A DNA stretch of 64,000 nt from Methylomarinovum caldicuralii (GTDB lineage: Bacteria; Pseudomonadota; Gammaproteobacteria; Methylococcales; Methylothermaceae). This document shows positions 50,764 to 59,118 of the stretch, in pieces. Position 1 is the first letter of the stretch; every line of letters begins with the position of its first letter. Position numbers and translations under genes: made by a program. The notes below the pieces were generated by a model. The model was not told the origin of the DNA, did no database searches, and saw nothing but the letters and a program-made list of their open reading frames with translations. The stretch covers positions 2,000,990-2,064,989 of the forward strand of contig NZ_AP024714.1 of NCBI RefSeq assembly GCF_033126985.1, given 5' to 3'.

Positions 50764-52896
50764 CACCTGCTGCTGGATACGGCGGTAATCGAGCTTGCCG
50801 CTTCCCAGCAGCGGCAGCGCCGCGCAGGTGACGATCCGCCGCGGCAGCCACAGCTCCGGGATGCCCTGCTCGCGGGCATGGGTCTGCAGCGCTTCCAGGC
50901 TGGCACTTTGACATTCGGTCACCAGCACCACCGCCTCGCCGCGCCGGGCATCGGCCACCGCCACGGCGGCATGGCGATGCTCCGGCCACAGTTGGGCGGC
51001 CAGGGACTCGACGCCGTTCAAGGGCACCATCTCTCCGCCCACCTTGGCGAAGCGTTTCAGCCGCCCCGCCAGGGTTACGAAACCGTCGTCGTCCACGGTC
51101 GCCACGTCGCCGGTGTCGTACCAGCCTGCACCGAAACCCGAGGACGGCGGCACCAGTTCACCGGGCCGCTCCGGCAGCCAGTAGCCTAGCATGACGTTGG
51201 GTCCGCGCACGTGCAGGCGGCCGCCCTGCGCCAGACCTTCCACCGGTTCCAGACGCCATTCGATCCCCGGCAGGAAGCGGCCCACGGTGCCACCGCGGTA
51301 ATACATGGGGGTGTTGACCGCCAGTACCGGGCTGGTTTCGGTGGCGCCGTACCCTTCCAGAATCCGCAGGCCGAATTTCTCCAGCCACAGCCGGCGCACC
51401 TCCTCCTGGAGCTTTTCCGCACCGGCGAAGACGTAGCGCAGGGTATGAAAGTCGTATGGGTGGGCGTGTCGACCGTAGCCCTGAAGGAAGGTGCTGGTGC
51501 CGAACAACACCGTGGCGTTGCTCTCGTAGGCCAGCTCCGGAATCACCTTGTAATGCAGGGGATTGGGATAGAGGAACGTGCGGATGCCGAACACCAGCGG
51601 CAGCAGCGTCCCAGGCCCCAGGCCAAAGACGTGGAACAACGGCAGCACGTTGAGGACCGTGTCGGTGGGATTGAAATCGAGCACCGCCGCCAGCTGGGCG
51701 CAGTTGGCCAGCAGATTGCGGTGGGACAGCAGTACCGCCTTGGGCGCCCCCTCGGAACCGGAAGTGAACAGCATGACTGCAGGCTCGGCCGCCGCCCCCG
51801 GCCGGCTGCGGAAGGAACGACCGAACCAGGCGGCGGCCCAGGCCGCCCATTTGTCGAAGGCGGCCACCCCCTCCCGCCAGTCCTCCAGATAATGGACGGC
51901 GATGCCCGCCGCCTCGAGGGCCGCGACCTCTTTGGAAAGCCCCGCAAGCTCGACGAAACGGCGCGCGGTCACCACCTCCCGGATCGTGCCGGTGCGGCAG
52001 GCGCCGGCCAGACCGGCGGGACCGGCGGTATAATTGAGCATCGCCGGCAGCCGGCCGTGCTTCTGCAGCGCCAGCACCGCGACAACCGCGGCGATGCCGC
52101 TCGGCAGCAGCACCCCGACAGGTCCCTGATGGCGCAGGTGCCGCTGCAGCAACACGGCCATAACCTGCACCCGGGTGAGCAGACCGTGATAGCCGAGCGG
52201 CCGCCGCTCAATGTCCTCGATCACCATCCGCCTCGTCCCCACCGTGCGGCGGGCGTCCCAGACCGCCTCCAGCAGGGTGCGATCACAGGGGGTGGCGGCG
52301 AACATCGTCTCGCGCATCAACGCCGCCAGATTTTCGCCGGCCCGGCGGCGGCGGGCGATGCCTTTGATTTCTTCCGGCGGGCGGATGTCCCGGGGCGGCC
52401 GCACCACCACGCGGATGCGGGGAAACCAGCGCCGGGGAAAGCGGCAGTCGAGACGGGAGAAGGGCGAATACTGGGCCCCGTCGATGCGGACCGGCACCAC
52501 CGCCGCGCCGGCGTGGTCGGCGATGAGCCCCGGGCCTTCGTAGATTTTCATCAACGCCCCGGTGGTGGTGATGCGCCCCTCGGGAAAGATGACGATGCGC
52601 CGGCCCGCCTGCAACCGCCGGATCAGGGTCTTGAGAGAGGCCGGTTGCAGCGGGTCGAGCGGTACCACCTCAGCGAAGCGCAGAAACGGCCGCACCCACC
52701 ACAGGCGGGCGATGTGGGTGTTGATGGCGAACGTCAGCCCGGCGGGCAGGAAGGCCCAGAGGATGACCGGATCGAGAAACGACTGGTGGTTAGCGACGAT
52801 CAGCACCGGCCCTTCAAGGCGCTGCAGCTGTTCCAGCCCCTCGATGCGGAGACGGTAGCAAAGACGCAGCAACAGACGGACGACGGCTCTCAGCAT
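50752..52896 (-). CDS. aas: Bifunctional 2-acyl-GPE acyltransferase/acyl-ACP synthetase (Aas-like)
   Basis: 714 residues in the Aas layout. An N-terminal PlsC acyltransferase (NHQSFLDPVIL, FPEGRITTTGALMKIYEG) is followed by an AMP-binding domain (P-loop TSGSEGAPKAVLLSHRN, EGYGATETSPV, YDTGDVATVDDDGF) and a catalytic lysine region (LLGSGKLDYRRI). The match to the E. coli Aas N-terminal half is close. It re-acylates lysophosphatidylethanolamine in the inner membrane. It is followed (upstream) by two CBS membrane proteins on the same strand, only 3 bases away. Confidence 0.93.
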   Translation of the reverse strand: MLRAVVRLLLRLCYRLRIEGLEQLQRLEGPVLIVANHQSFLDPVILWAFLPAGLTFAINTHIARLWWVRPFLRFAEVVPLDPLQPASLKTLIRRLQAGRRIVIFPEGRITTTGALMKIYEGPGLIADHAGAAVVPVRIDGAQYSPFSRLDCRFPRRWFPRIRVVVRPPRDIRPPEEIKGIARRRRAGENLAALMRETMFAATPCDRTLLEAVWDARRTVGTRRMVIEDIERRPLGYHGLLTRVQVMAVLLQRHLRHQGPVGVLLPSGIAAVVAVLALQKHGRLPAMLNYTAGPAGLAGACRTGTIREVVTARRFVELAGLSKEVAALEAAGIAVHYLEDWREGVAAFDKWAAWAAAWFGRSFRSRPGAAAEPAVMLFTSGSEGAPKAVLLSHRNLLANCAQLAAVLDFNPTDTVLNVLPLFHVFGLGPGTLLPLVFGIRTFLYPNPLHYKVIPELAYESNATVLFGTSTFLQGYGRHAHPYDFHTLRYVFAGAEKLQEEVRRLWLEKFGLRILEGYGATETSPVLAVNTPMYYRGGTVGRFLPGIEWRLEPVEGLAQGGRLHVRGPNVMLGYWLPERPGELVPPSSGFGAGWYDTGDVATVDDDGFVTLAGRLKRFAKVGGEMVPLNGVESLAAQLWPEHRHAAVAVADARRGEAVVLVTECQSASLEALQTHAREQGIPELWLPRRIVTCAALPLLGSGKLDYRRIQQQVSAG

Positions 52897-52899
52897 CGC

Positions 52900-53667
52900 T
52901 CAGGCCGACTGACGGGCCTCGCGCTCCGTTTCCCGCTCGAGCAGATCCACCATGTCGTTGAGCCCCTCGGACAGCACCGTGATGGTGTCGTCCAGGCTCA
53001 AAAGCCCTGCCAGCGCGCCGCGCTCGTCCACCACCGGCAGGCGGCGCATGCCGGCCTCGCGCATCTTGGTGACCGCCGAGTGCAGGTCTTCGCCCTCCAG
53101 GGCCAGGGGAATGTCGTCCTGCATCACCTCGGCCACGGTCACCGCCTCGCCGCTCAGGCCCTCGGCCCCGACCAGCAGGGTCACGTCGCGGTCGCTGAGC
53201 ATGCCAACGGGCACCCGGCTGGTTTCGGCCTCGGCGGCCGTCGTCTCCGGCAGCGCCTTCTTCCGGCTCCGTTTGCCGAACCAACCCTTCTTCTGGCTGA
53301 CCTGGGCGGCAGGGTTATAAATCTGCTCCCGGATCACCACCAGACTGCGGACCCCGGCCTCGCGCATCCTCTCCACCGCCTCGGTCACGCTGGCATCCGC
53401 CGTCACCGTGGCCACCTGGCGCTGGCAGACGTCCCTGACCGGCCGCCAGGCCCGGCGGTGGGGCACGTATTTGTAAAGCTTGTGCATCATCTCCAGGAAC
53501 CACTTGGGGCGCGCCAGCGCCACATAGAACAGCACCAGATCGGCCTCGGGGATGCCGATGGTGATCTCGTCGATGACCATCAGCAGGACGGTCCAGAGGA
53601 TCACCTTGGTCTTGTAGGCACGTTCCTTTTTGGGTTTTTTCGTTTTCGCCGGGGTCTTGTCGGCCAT
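52900..53667 (-). CDS. CBS-domain membrane protein, paralogue 1
   Basis: 255 residues: Lys-rich N-terminus, one or two TM helices (KVILWTVLLMVIDEITIGIPEADLVLFYVAL), an amphipathic link (KWFLEMMHKLYKYVPHRRAWRPV) and two CBS domains (VRDVCQRQVATVTADASVTEAVERM; VTVAEVMQDDIPLALEGEDLH) separated by an insert of basic residues. The C-terminus (ETEREARQ) is helical. CBS pairs bind adenine nucleotides, so a membrane-bound energy sensor is possible. I do not recognise a specific function. It lies 23 bases after paralogue 2. Confidence 0.82.
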   Translation of the reverse strand: MADKTPAKTKKPKKERAYKTKVILWTVLLMVIDEITIGIPEADLVLFYVALARPKWFLEMMHKLYKYVPHRRAWRPVRDVCQRQVATVTADASVTEAVERMREAGVRSLVVIREQIYNPAAQVSQKKGWFGKRSRKKALPETTAAEAETSRVPVGMLSDRDVTLLVGAEGLSGEAVTVAEVMQDDIPLALEGEDLHSAVTKMREAGMRRLPVVDERGALAGLLSLDDTITVLSEGLNDMVDLLERETEREARQSA

Positions 53668-53690
53668 GAATTTCCGTCCTCAGATCAAAA

Positions 53691-54464
53691 TCAGCGGCTG
53701 ACTTCCGCTTCGCGCTGGATTTCCCGCTGCAGCAGTTCCACCACGTCTTCGAGACTGTGGGACAGCATGGCGATGGTGTCATCCAGGCTCAAGGTCCCGA
53801 TCAGGTGACCGCGCTCGTCGACGATGGGCAACTGGCGAGCGCCGATCTCGCGCATCTTCTCCACCACCGCATGGACGTCCTGGTCGGCGCGGGCCACCAC
53901 CGGATCGGGCGTCATGATCTCCTCGGCCAGGGTATCCTCCCACAACAGGCCCTGTCCTTCGACCCGAAGGGCCAGGTCGCGGTCGGTGACGATCCCCACC
54001 GGCACCTGGATGCTTTCACCCGCGGTCTTGGCCAGGGCCTTGCCTTTTTTCCCCGCCGCTTTGGCTGCGGTTTCTTCGCCTTCCCCCGCTTCCGGCACAT
54101 AGGGCCGCGTCTCCACCACGATGAGGCTGCGCAGGTGCTCGTCGCGCATCAACTGGGCCACCTCCAGCGCCCGGGCGTCCGGCGCCACGGTGACCACATC
54201 CCGTTTGCAGATATCGCCGACGGTGTGCCAGGACTGGCGGTCCGGCATGTATTCGTACACCCGGTGGACCATTTCCAGCAGCCAGCGGGGCAGGAAAATC
54301 AGCAGGGCAAGGATGAAGGCCTCGGCCAGCGGCAGGCCGGGGGTGATCTCGTCGGCGACCATGAAGAGGAAGATCCACAACAGGGCCTTGCCCTTGTAGG
54401 AACGCGATTTCTTCTTTTTCTTCCTGGTCTGTTTCCGTTGCGCCAGCGCCTGTGGCTCCGCCAT
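53691..54464 (-). CDS. CBS-domain membrane protein, paralogue 2
   Basis: 257 residues with the same plan as its neighbour: KKKKKSRSYKGKALLWIFLFMVADEITPGLPLAEAF, the PRWLLEMVHRVYEYMPDRQSW link, two CBS domains (VGDICKRDVVTVAPDARALEVAQLM; LAEEIMTPDPVVARADQDVHAVVEKM), and LSLDDTIAMLSHSLEDVVELLQREIQRE at the C-terminus. The shared plan shows a tandem duplication. A 136-base gap separates it from feoA and holds promoters for both directions. Confidence 0.82.
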   Translation of the reverse strand: MAEPQALAQRKQTRKKKKKSRSYKGKALLWIFLFMVADEITPGLPLAEAFILALLIFLPRWLLEMVHRVYEYMPDRQSWHTVGDICKRDVVTVAPDARALEVAQLMRDEHLRSLIVVETRPYVPEAGEGEETAAKAAGKKGKALAKTAGESIQVPVGIVTDRDLALRVEGQGLLWEDTLAEEIMTPDPVVARADQDVHAVVEKMREIGARQLPIVDERGHLIGTLSLDDTIAMLSHSLEDVVELLQREIQREAEVSR

Positions 54465-54564
54465 GACTGCCTACTCGATCTGGAGTTTTGAAAAAACGCC
54501 TTTATCTTAATGGGTTTGAAGCAAAATCGGAAACGGCGGGGCTGGACAAACCCGGATCATAAAC

Positions 54565-54583
54565 TATAATCGTTCTCATTAAC
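54565..54583. promoter_or_regulatory. Fur-box-like operator upstream of feoA
   Basis: tataatcgttctcattaac matches 13 of 19 positions of the Fur consensus (GATAATGATAATCATTATC), with both AT-rich cores. It sits 18-36 bases before the feoA start, where a repressor would block RNA polymerase. Iron repression of feoABC is the expected behaviour. Confidence 0.6.
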
Positions 54584-54600
54584 TATTCCATCAGAGTGCC

Positions 54601-54834
54601 ATGACCCCATCCCGACCTCTCAGCGGCATCCCAGCCGCCCGCCCGGTGCGCATCATCGACGTCGCCGATAAACGCACCCGGCTGCGCCTCCTCAGTCTGG
54701 GACTGGCCCCGGGCGTGACGATCCAAGTGTGGCGCAACCGCAACGGCGCGGTGGTGATCGGACGCCATCACGACCGCATGGCCGTCGGCCGGGATCTGGC
54801 CGAACGCATTCTGGTGCAGGAAGAAACCCCATGA
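54601..54834 (+). CDS. feoA: Ferrous iron transport protein A
   Basis: 77-residue SH3-like protein with the LRLLSLGLAPGVTIQVWRN core. FeoA is thought to support the FeoB transporter on the cytoplasmic side. Its stop overlaps the feoB start (ATGA). Confidence 0.93.
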   Translation: MTPSRPLSGIPAARPVRIIDVADKRTRLRLLSLGLAPGVTIQVWRNRNGAVVIGRHHDRMAVGRDLAERILVQEETP

Positions 54835-57173
54835 CTGCATACGCCATCGCCCTGATCGGAAACCCCAATTCCGGCAAGACCTCGCTGTTCAACCGCCTGA
54901 CCGGCGCCCGCCAGCGCACCGGCAACTGGCCGGGGGTGACGGTGGAGCGCAAGGAGGGCGACTATCGCTTCTGCGGTGTGGACTTTCGGGTCGTCGATCT
55001 CCCCGGCACCTACTCCCTCGACCCGGAGGAAACCTCCCCCGACGAGCGCATCGCCCGCGACTTCATCCTCTCCCGCCAGGCCGACGTGCTGGTCAACATC
55101 GTCGATGCCAGCCAGCTGGAACGGGCCCTGTATCTGACCCTGCAGCTGGCGGAAACCGGCGTTCCCCAGGTCCTGGCGCTCAACATGATGGATCTGGCCG
55201 AACGCCGCGGCATCGAGGTGGATGCCGCCGAACTGAGCCGGCTGCTGGGCACCCCGGGGGTGCCCATAATCGCCCGGGACGGTACCGGCCTGGAGGACCT
55301 CAAGGCCGCCATCGCCCAACAGGCCAGGGAGCCGGCTCCGCCCAGAATCCGGGTCACCTACCCCGCAGCGCTGGAGCAGGCCATCGCCCGGCTCACCCCG
55401 TCGCTGGCCCGGTTCGCCCCCGCACGATCCGAACGCTGGCAGGCATTGCATCTGCTCGCTGGTCACCCGGCATCCGAACCGCTACCGGAGACGCTTGCCG
55501 CCCAAGTCAAGGAATGGCGCACCCGGCTGCAGGCAGAACTGGGCCCGGATCTGGACCTCGTCATCGCCGACGCCCGTTACCGCCAGGCCCACGAACTGGC
55601 CCGCCAGGTGACCCGCCGCCGCACCACCGGCGCCCGTTCCCTGTCGGACCGTATCGATGCCGTGGTCCTCAACCGCTGGCTCGGGGTACCGGTGTTTCTG
55701 CTGGCCATGTACGCCCTGTTCACCTTCACCATCAACATCGGCGGTGCCTTCGTGGACTTTTTCGATCAGGCCGCCGGCGCCCTGTTCGTGGACGGGCTGA
55801 AACAGCTGCTGGCCGGCTGGGGCGCGCCCGCCTGGCTGCAGGTACTGCTGGCGGACGGGATCGGCGGCGGCATTCAGGTGGTCGCCACCTTTGTTCCCAT
55901 CATCGGCTTTCTGTATCTTTTCCTCACCTTGCTGGAGGACTCCGGCTACATGGCCCGGGCCGCCTTCGTCATGGACCGGCTGATGCAGAAGCTGGGCCTG
56001 CCGGGCAAGGCCTTCGTGCCGCTGATCGTCGGCTTCGGCTGCAACGTTCCGGCGATCATGGCGGCCCGCACCCTGGAACGGGAACGGGAACGCATTCTCA
56101 CGGTGATGATGGCGCCGTTCATGTCGTGCGGGGCGCGCCTGGCAGTCTATGCCCTGTTCGCCGCTGCATTCTTCCCCCAGGGCGGCCAGAACGTGGTGTT
56201 CCTCCTCTATCTGGTCGGCATCCTGGCGGCCATGGGCACCGCCTGTCTGCTCAATACCACCCTGCTGCCGGGGGAGCCGGAACCGCTGTTGCTGGAGCTG
56301 CCCGCCTACCAGCTGCCGAGCGGCCGCAACCTGCTGTTGCACAGCTGGCTGCGGCTCAAGGGGTTCGTCACCGACGCCGGCAAGTACATCGTCGTCATGG
56401 TGATGGTGGTCAACTTCCTCAACGCCTGGGGCACCGACGGGCGCTTCGGCGACGTCGCCCCCCACCGCTCCATGCTGGCGGCCACCGCCCAGGCCGTCAC
56501 CCCGGCGCTGCGTCCCTTGGGGATCGAAGCCGACAACTGGCCGGCCACCGTCGGCATTCTCACCGGCATTCTGGCCAAGGAAGTGGTGGTGGGGACCCTC
56601 GACACCCTCTACAGCCGTCTGGATGAGACCGCCGCCGCCCCGGAGACGGACGCACCTTTCGACTTGAAAGCCGAGCTGGCGGCGGCCATCGCCACCATTC
56701 CCGCCAATCTCCGCGACAGTCTCAACGCCCTCGGCGATCCTTTGGGGCTGCGGGTGCTGGAAAGCAGCAGCGATTTGGAACAGGCGGCAGCGGTCCAGGA
56801 AGTCCACCGCAGTACCTTCGGGACCATGGTGCGCCACTTCGACAGCCGTATCGGCGCCTTCGCCTACCTGCTGTTCATTCTGCTGTACAGCCCCTGCGTG
56901 GCCGCCACCGCCGCCATCCGCCGCGAAACCGGCAGCCGCTGGATGCTGTTCGCCCTGGGCTGGACCACCGGGCTGGCCTACGGCGTGGCCACCTTTTTCT
57001 ATCAGGCCGCCACCCTGCCCCGCCATCCCATGTCCTCGCTGATCTGGATGGCCGCCGTCACCGCCGCCCTGGCCCTGTTCTGGCTCGGCCTGAGGCTGCG
57101 GCGTCAGCCCCCGCCGCCGCTGGCTCCCAGCGGCGGCGGCCCCGGTCTGATCCACCGCAGTTGCTGCCGGTGA
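54831..57173 (+). CDS. feoB: Ferrous iron transporter FeoB
   Basis: 780 residues. N-terminal GTPase with GNPNSGKTSLFN (G1), the WPGVTVERKEG switch, DLPGTYSL (G3) and NMMD (G4), then a GDI-like helical domain. The membrane part has two Gate motifs (LIVGFGCNVPAIMAARTLE and LFILLYSPCVAATAAI). It moves Fe2+ across the inner membrane. The start at 54831 gives MTAYAIALIGNPNSGK. Confidence 0.97.
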   Translation: MTAYAIALIGNPNSGKTSLFNRLTGARQRTGNWPGVTVERKEGDYRFCGVDFRVVDLPGTYSLDPEETSPDERIARDFILSRQADVLVNIVDASQLERALYLTLQLAETGVPQVLALNMMDLAERRGIEVDAAELSRLLGTPGVPIIARDGTGLEDLKAAIAQQAREPAPPRIRVTYPAALEQAIARLTPSLARFAPARSERWQALHLLAGHPASEPLPETLAAQVKEWRTRLQAELGPDLDLVIADARYRQAHELARQVTRRRTTGARSLSDRIDAVVLNRWLGVPVFLLAMYALFTFTINIGGAFVDFFDQAAGALFVDGLKQLLAGWGAPAWLQVLLADGIGGGIQVVATFVPIIGFLYLFLTLLEDSGYMARAAFVMDRLMQKLGLPGKAFVPLIVGFGCNVPAIMAARTLERERERILTVMMAPFMSCGARLAVYALFAAAFFPQGGQNVVFLLYLVGILAAMGTACLLNTTLLPGEPEPLLLELPAYQLPSGRNLLLHSWLRLKGFVTDAGKYIVVMVMVVNFLNAWGTDGRFGDVAPHRSMLAATAQAVTPALRPLGIEADNWPATVGILTGILAKEVVVGTLDTLYSRLDETAAAPETDAPFDLKAELAAAIATIPANLRDSLNALGDPLGLRVLESSSDLEQAAAVQEVHRSTFGTMVRHFDSRIGAFAYLLFILLYSPCVAATAAIRRETGSRWMLFALGWTTGLAYGVATFFYQAATLPRHPMSSLIWMAAVTAALALFWLGLRLRRQPPPPLAPSGGGPGLIHRSCCR

Positions 57174-57406
57174 TCCTCGAGCTGCGCTCCCTGCTGCGGC
57201 GCCAGCGGCAGATTCCGCTCAAGGAACTGGCTGAAGCCCTCGGCAGCGATCCGGAAACCGTCCGCCCCATGCTCGAGCGTCTCATCCGCCGCGGCGAGGT
57301 GGAGAGACTGCCGTCCGCCACCCCCTGCCCCGGCGGCTGCACCCTGTGCCCGCCGCAGACGGTGGAAATCTATCTCTGGATTGCCGACAATGACGGGGAA
57401 ACCTGA
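57170..57406 (+). CDS. feoC: FeoC-like iron-sulfur winged-helix protein
   Basis: 78 residues from a GTG at 57170 that overlaps the feoB stop (GTGA). Winged helix (PLKELAEALGSDPETVRPMLERLIRRGEVERL) followed by a cysteine cluster CPGGCTLC typical of FeoC, which can hold an Fe-S cluster. It is thought to regulate FeoB stability or feo transcription. It completes the feoABC operon. Confidence 0.88.
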   Translation: MILELRSLLRRQRQIPLKELAEALGSDPETVRPMLERLIRRGEVERLPSATPCPGGCTLCPPQTVEIYLWIADNDGET

Positions 57407-57423
57407 ACACGGGAGGAAATCCA

Positions 57424-57906
57424 ATGCGCAAGCGCGCACTTCTGTTCGCAACCGCGATCCTGCCTCTGGGCGCGCCAGCCGCCCCGCCCCCTTCCAACGG
57501 CATCCCGCTGCCAGCCACCTACAAACACTGGTAGGTGCTGGGAGTTTCCCACCGCGACGACAACCAGTCCCTGCGGGCAATCGTCGGCAACACCACCGCC
57601 ATGACGGCCGCCCGCAACGGCAACACCAACCCCTGGCCCGACGGCACCATTCTGGGAAAACTGGTGTGGAAGGACAGCCGCCACCCCTTGTGGCAGCCCG
57701 CCCTCGTCCCGGGGGAACTGTCCCACATCGAATTCATGGTCAAGGACAGCAAAAAATACGCAAACACCGGCGGCTGGGGCTTCGCCCGCTGGGTGGGGAT
57801 GGAACTCAAGCCCCTTAACAACGACGGCGGCAAGCCCTGCTTCGAATGTCAAAAGGCCGCCGCCGAGACCGATTTCGTATTCACCCGGCCGGCGCCGCTA
57901 CCCTGA
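57424..57906 (+). pseudogene. Cytochrome P460 family protein, inactivated
   Basis: The reading frame starts well (GGGAGGAAA before ATG; MRKRALLFATAILPLG signal peptide) but meets an in-frame TAG at 57532-57534, codon 37. It then continues in the same frame with clear P460 sequence (GVSHRDDNQSLRAIVGN, NTNPWPDGTILGKLVWKD, EFMVKDSKKYANTGGWGFARWVG). The heme site reads CFECQ instead of CxxCH, so the axial histidine is also lost (CAA for CAC or CAT). P460 enzymes oxidise hydroxylamine or bind NO in methanotrophs and nitrifiers. With two independent lesions it is most likely dead. Confidence 0.85.
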
Positions 57907-59118
57907 ATCCGGCGCGCCTGTCGCGTCCAACAACTCCAGCCAGTGCCGCACCGGCCGGGTGGCTACCGGCGCCAGGTGCAGCAGGCAGCCGATGTTGGCG
58001 CTGGCAATGACCTCCGGATCGCCGCTTTCCAGAGCGGCGATTTTTTGTGCCCGCAGCCGGGCGGCCAGCCTGGGCTGGAGCAGGGAATAGGCGCCGGCGG
58101 AACCGCAGCACAGCTGGGCATCGGGCACCGGCGTCAGCGCGAACCCCAAACGCTGCAGAATCCCCTCCACCACTCCGGCGAGACGCTGGCCGTGCTGCAG
58201 GGTGCAGGGAGACTGGAACGCCACCCGGCCGGGGGTGGCCTGCAATGGGCGCAGGTCCAGACCTGCGAGGATTTCCGCCGGATCCCGGGCCAGCTCCGCG
58301 ATCCGGCGGGCTTTGTCGCGATAGGCGGGATCGCCGCCCAGAAGCTCGCCGTAATCCTTCACCATCACCCCGCAGCCGGAGGCGGTGACGAGGATGGCTT
58401 CCGCGCCCGCTTCCACATGGGGCCACCAGGCATCGATGTTGCGGCGGGCGAAATCGAGGCCCTCGTCGTGGGCGTCCAGGTGGTAGCTGAGGGCGCCGCA
58501 GCAACCAGCTTCGGGCGCCCGGATCAGGCTGATGCCGAGACGGTCGAACACCCGCGCGGCTGCCGCGTCGATGGCCGGCTCCAATACCGACTGGACACAG
58601 CCTTCCAGAATCAGCATCCGGCGCCGATGACGCGGCGGCGGCCAGGCAAAGCGCCCGCCCCGCCCCAGACGGGCGCGCAGTGAACAGGGCAGCAGCGGCC
58701 GCAGCGGTTCGGCCAGCCGATACCACGGCCGCAGCCGCTGTGGATGGGGCAGCCAGAAGCGCAACGCCGCCCGCAACAGGCGCTGGTGCCAGGGTCGCGG
58801 CACCGCCTGCGCCACCCAGCCGCGCCCCAGATCCAGCAGACGGCCGTAGGCCACCCCGGAAGGACAGGTGGTTTCGCAGGCCCGGCAGGTCAGGCAGCGG
58901 TCCAAATGCTTCTGCAGGCTGGCGGTGGGAGGCAGGCCCTCGAGCAGGTCCTTGATCTGGTAGATCCGCCCGCGGGGACCGTCCAGCTCGTCCCCCAACA
59001 ACCGGTAGGTGGGACAGGTGGCGTTACAGAAGCCGCAGTGGACGCAGCCACGGATGATGTCGGCCGCCAGCCGGGCGGCCGGATCCTGGGCGTGGGAGGG
59101 GGCGAGTTCGACCTGCAT
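57898..59118 (-). CDS. glcF: Glycolate oxidase iron-sulfur subunit
   Basis: 406 residues with two N-terminal [4Fe-4S] motifs (CVHCGFCNATCP and CLTCRACETTCP) and two CCG-type domains (CCGALSYHL, CCGSAGAYSLLQP). It carries electrons from the flavin subunits to the quinone pool. Its start codon shares a base with the glcE stop (TGATG). The 3' end overlaps the P460 pseudogene by 9 bases. Confidence 0.95.
   Translation of the reverse strand: MQVELAPSHAQDPAARLAADIIRGCVHCGFCNATCPTYRLLGDELDGPRGRIYQIKDLLEGLPPTASLQKHLDRCLTCRACETTCPSGVAYGRLLDLGRGWVAQAVPRPWHQRLLRAALRFWLPHPQRLRPWYRLAEPLRPLLPCSLRARLGRGGRFAWPPPRHRRRMLILEGCVQSVLEPAIDAAAARVFDRLGISLIRAPEAGCCGALSYHLDAHDEGLDFARRNIDAWWPHVEAGAEAILVTASGCGVMVKDYGELLGGDPAYRDKARRIAELARDPAEILAGLDLRPLQATPGRVAFQSPCTLQHGQRLAGVVEGILQRLGFALTPVPDAQLCCGSAGAYSLLQPRLAARLRAQKIAALESGDPEVIASANIGCLLHLAPVATRPVRHWLELLDATGAPDSG

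Noticed and set aside
57532-57534. TAG in the P460 gene as programmed read-through or pyrrolysine
   Set aside because: No pyrrolysine genes or read-through context are visible, and the heme histidine is also lost, so simple gene decay is more likely.
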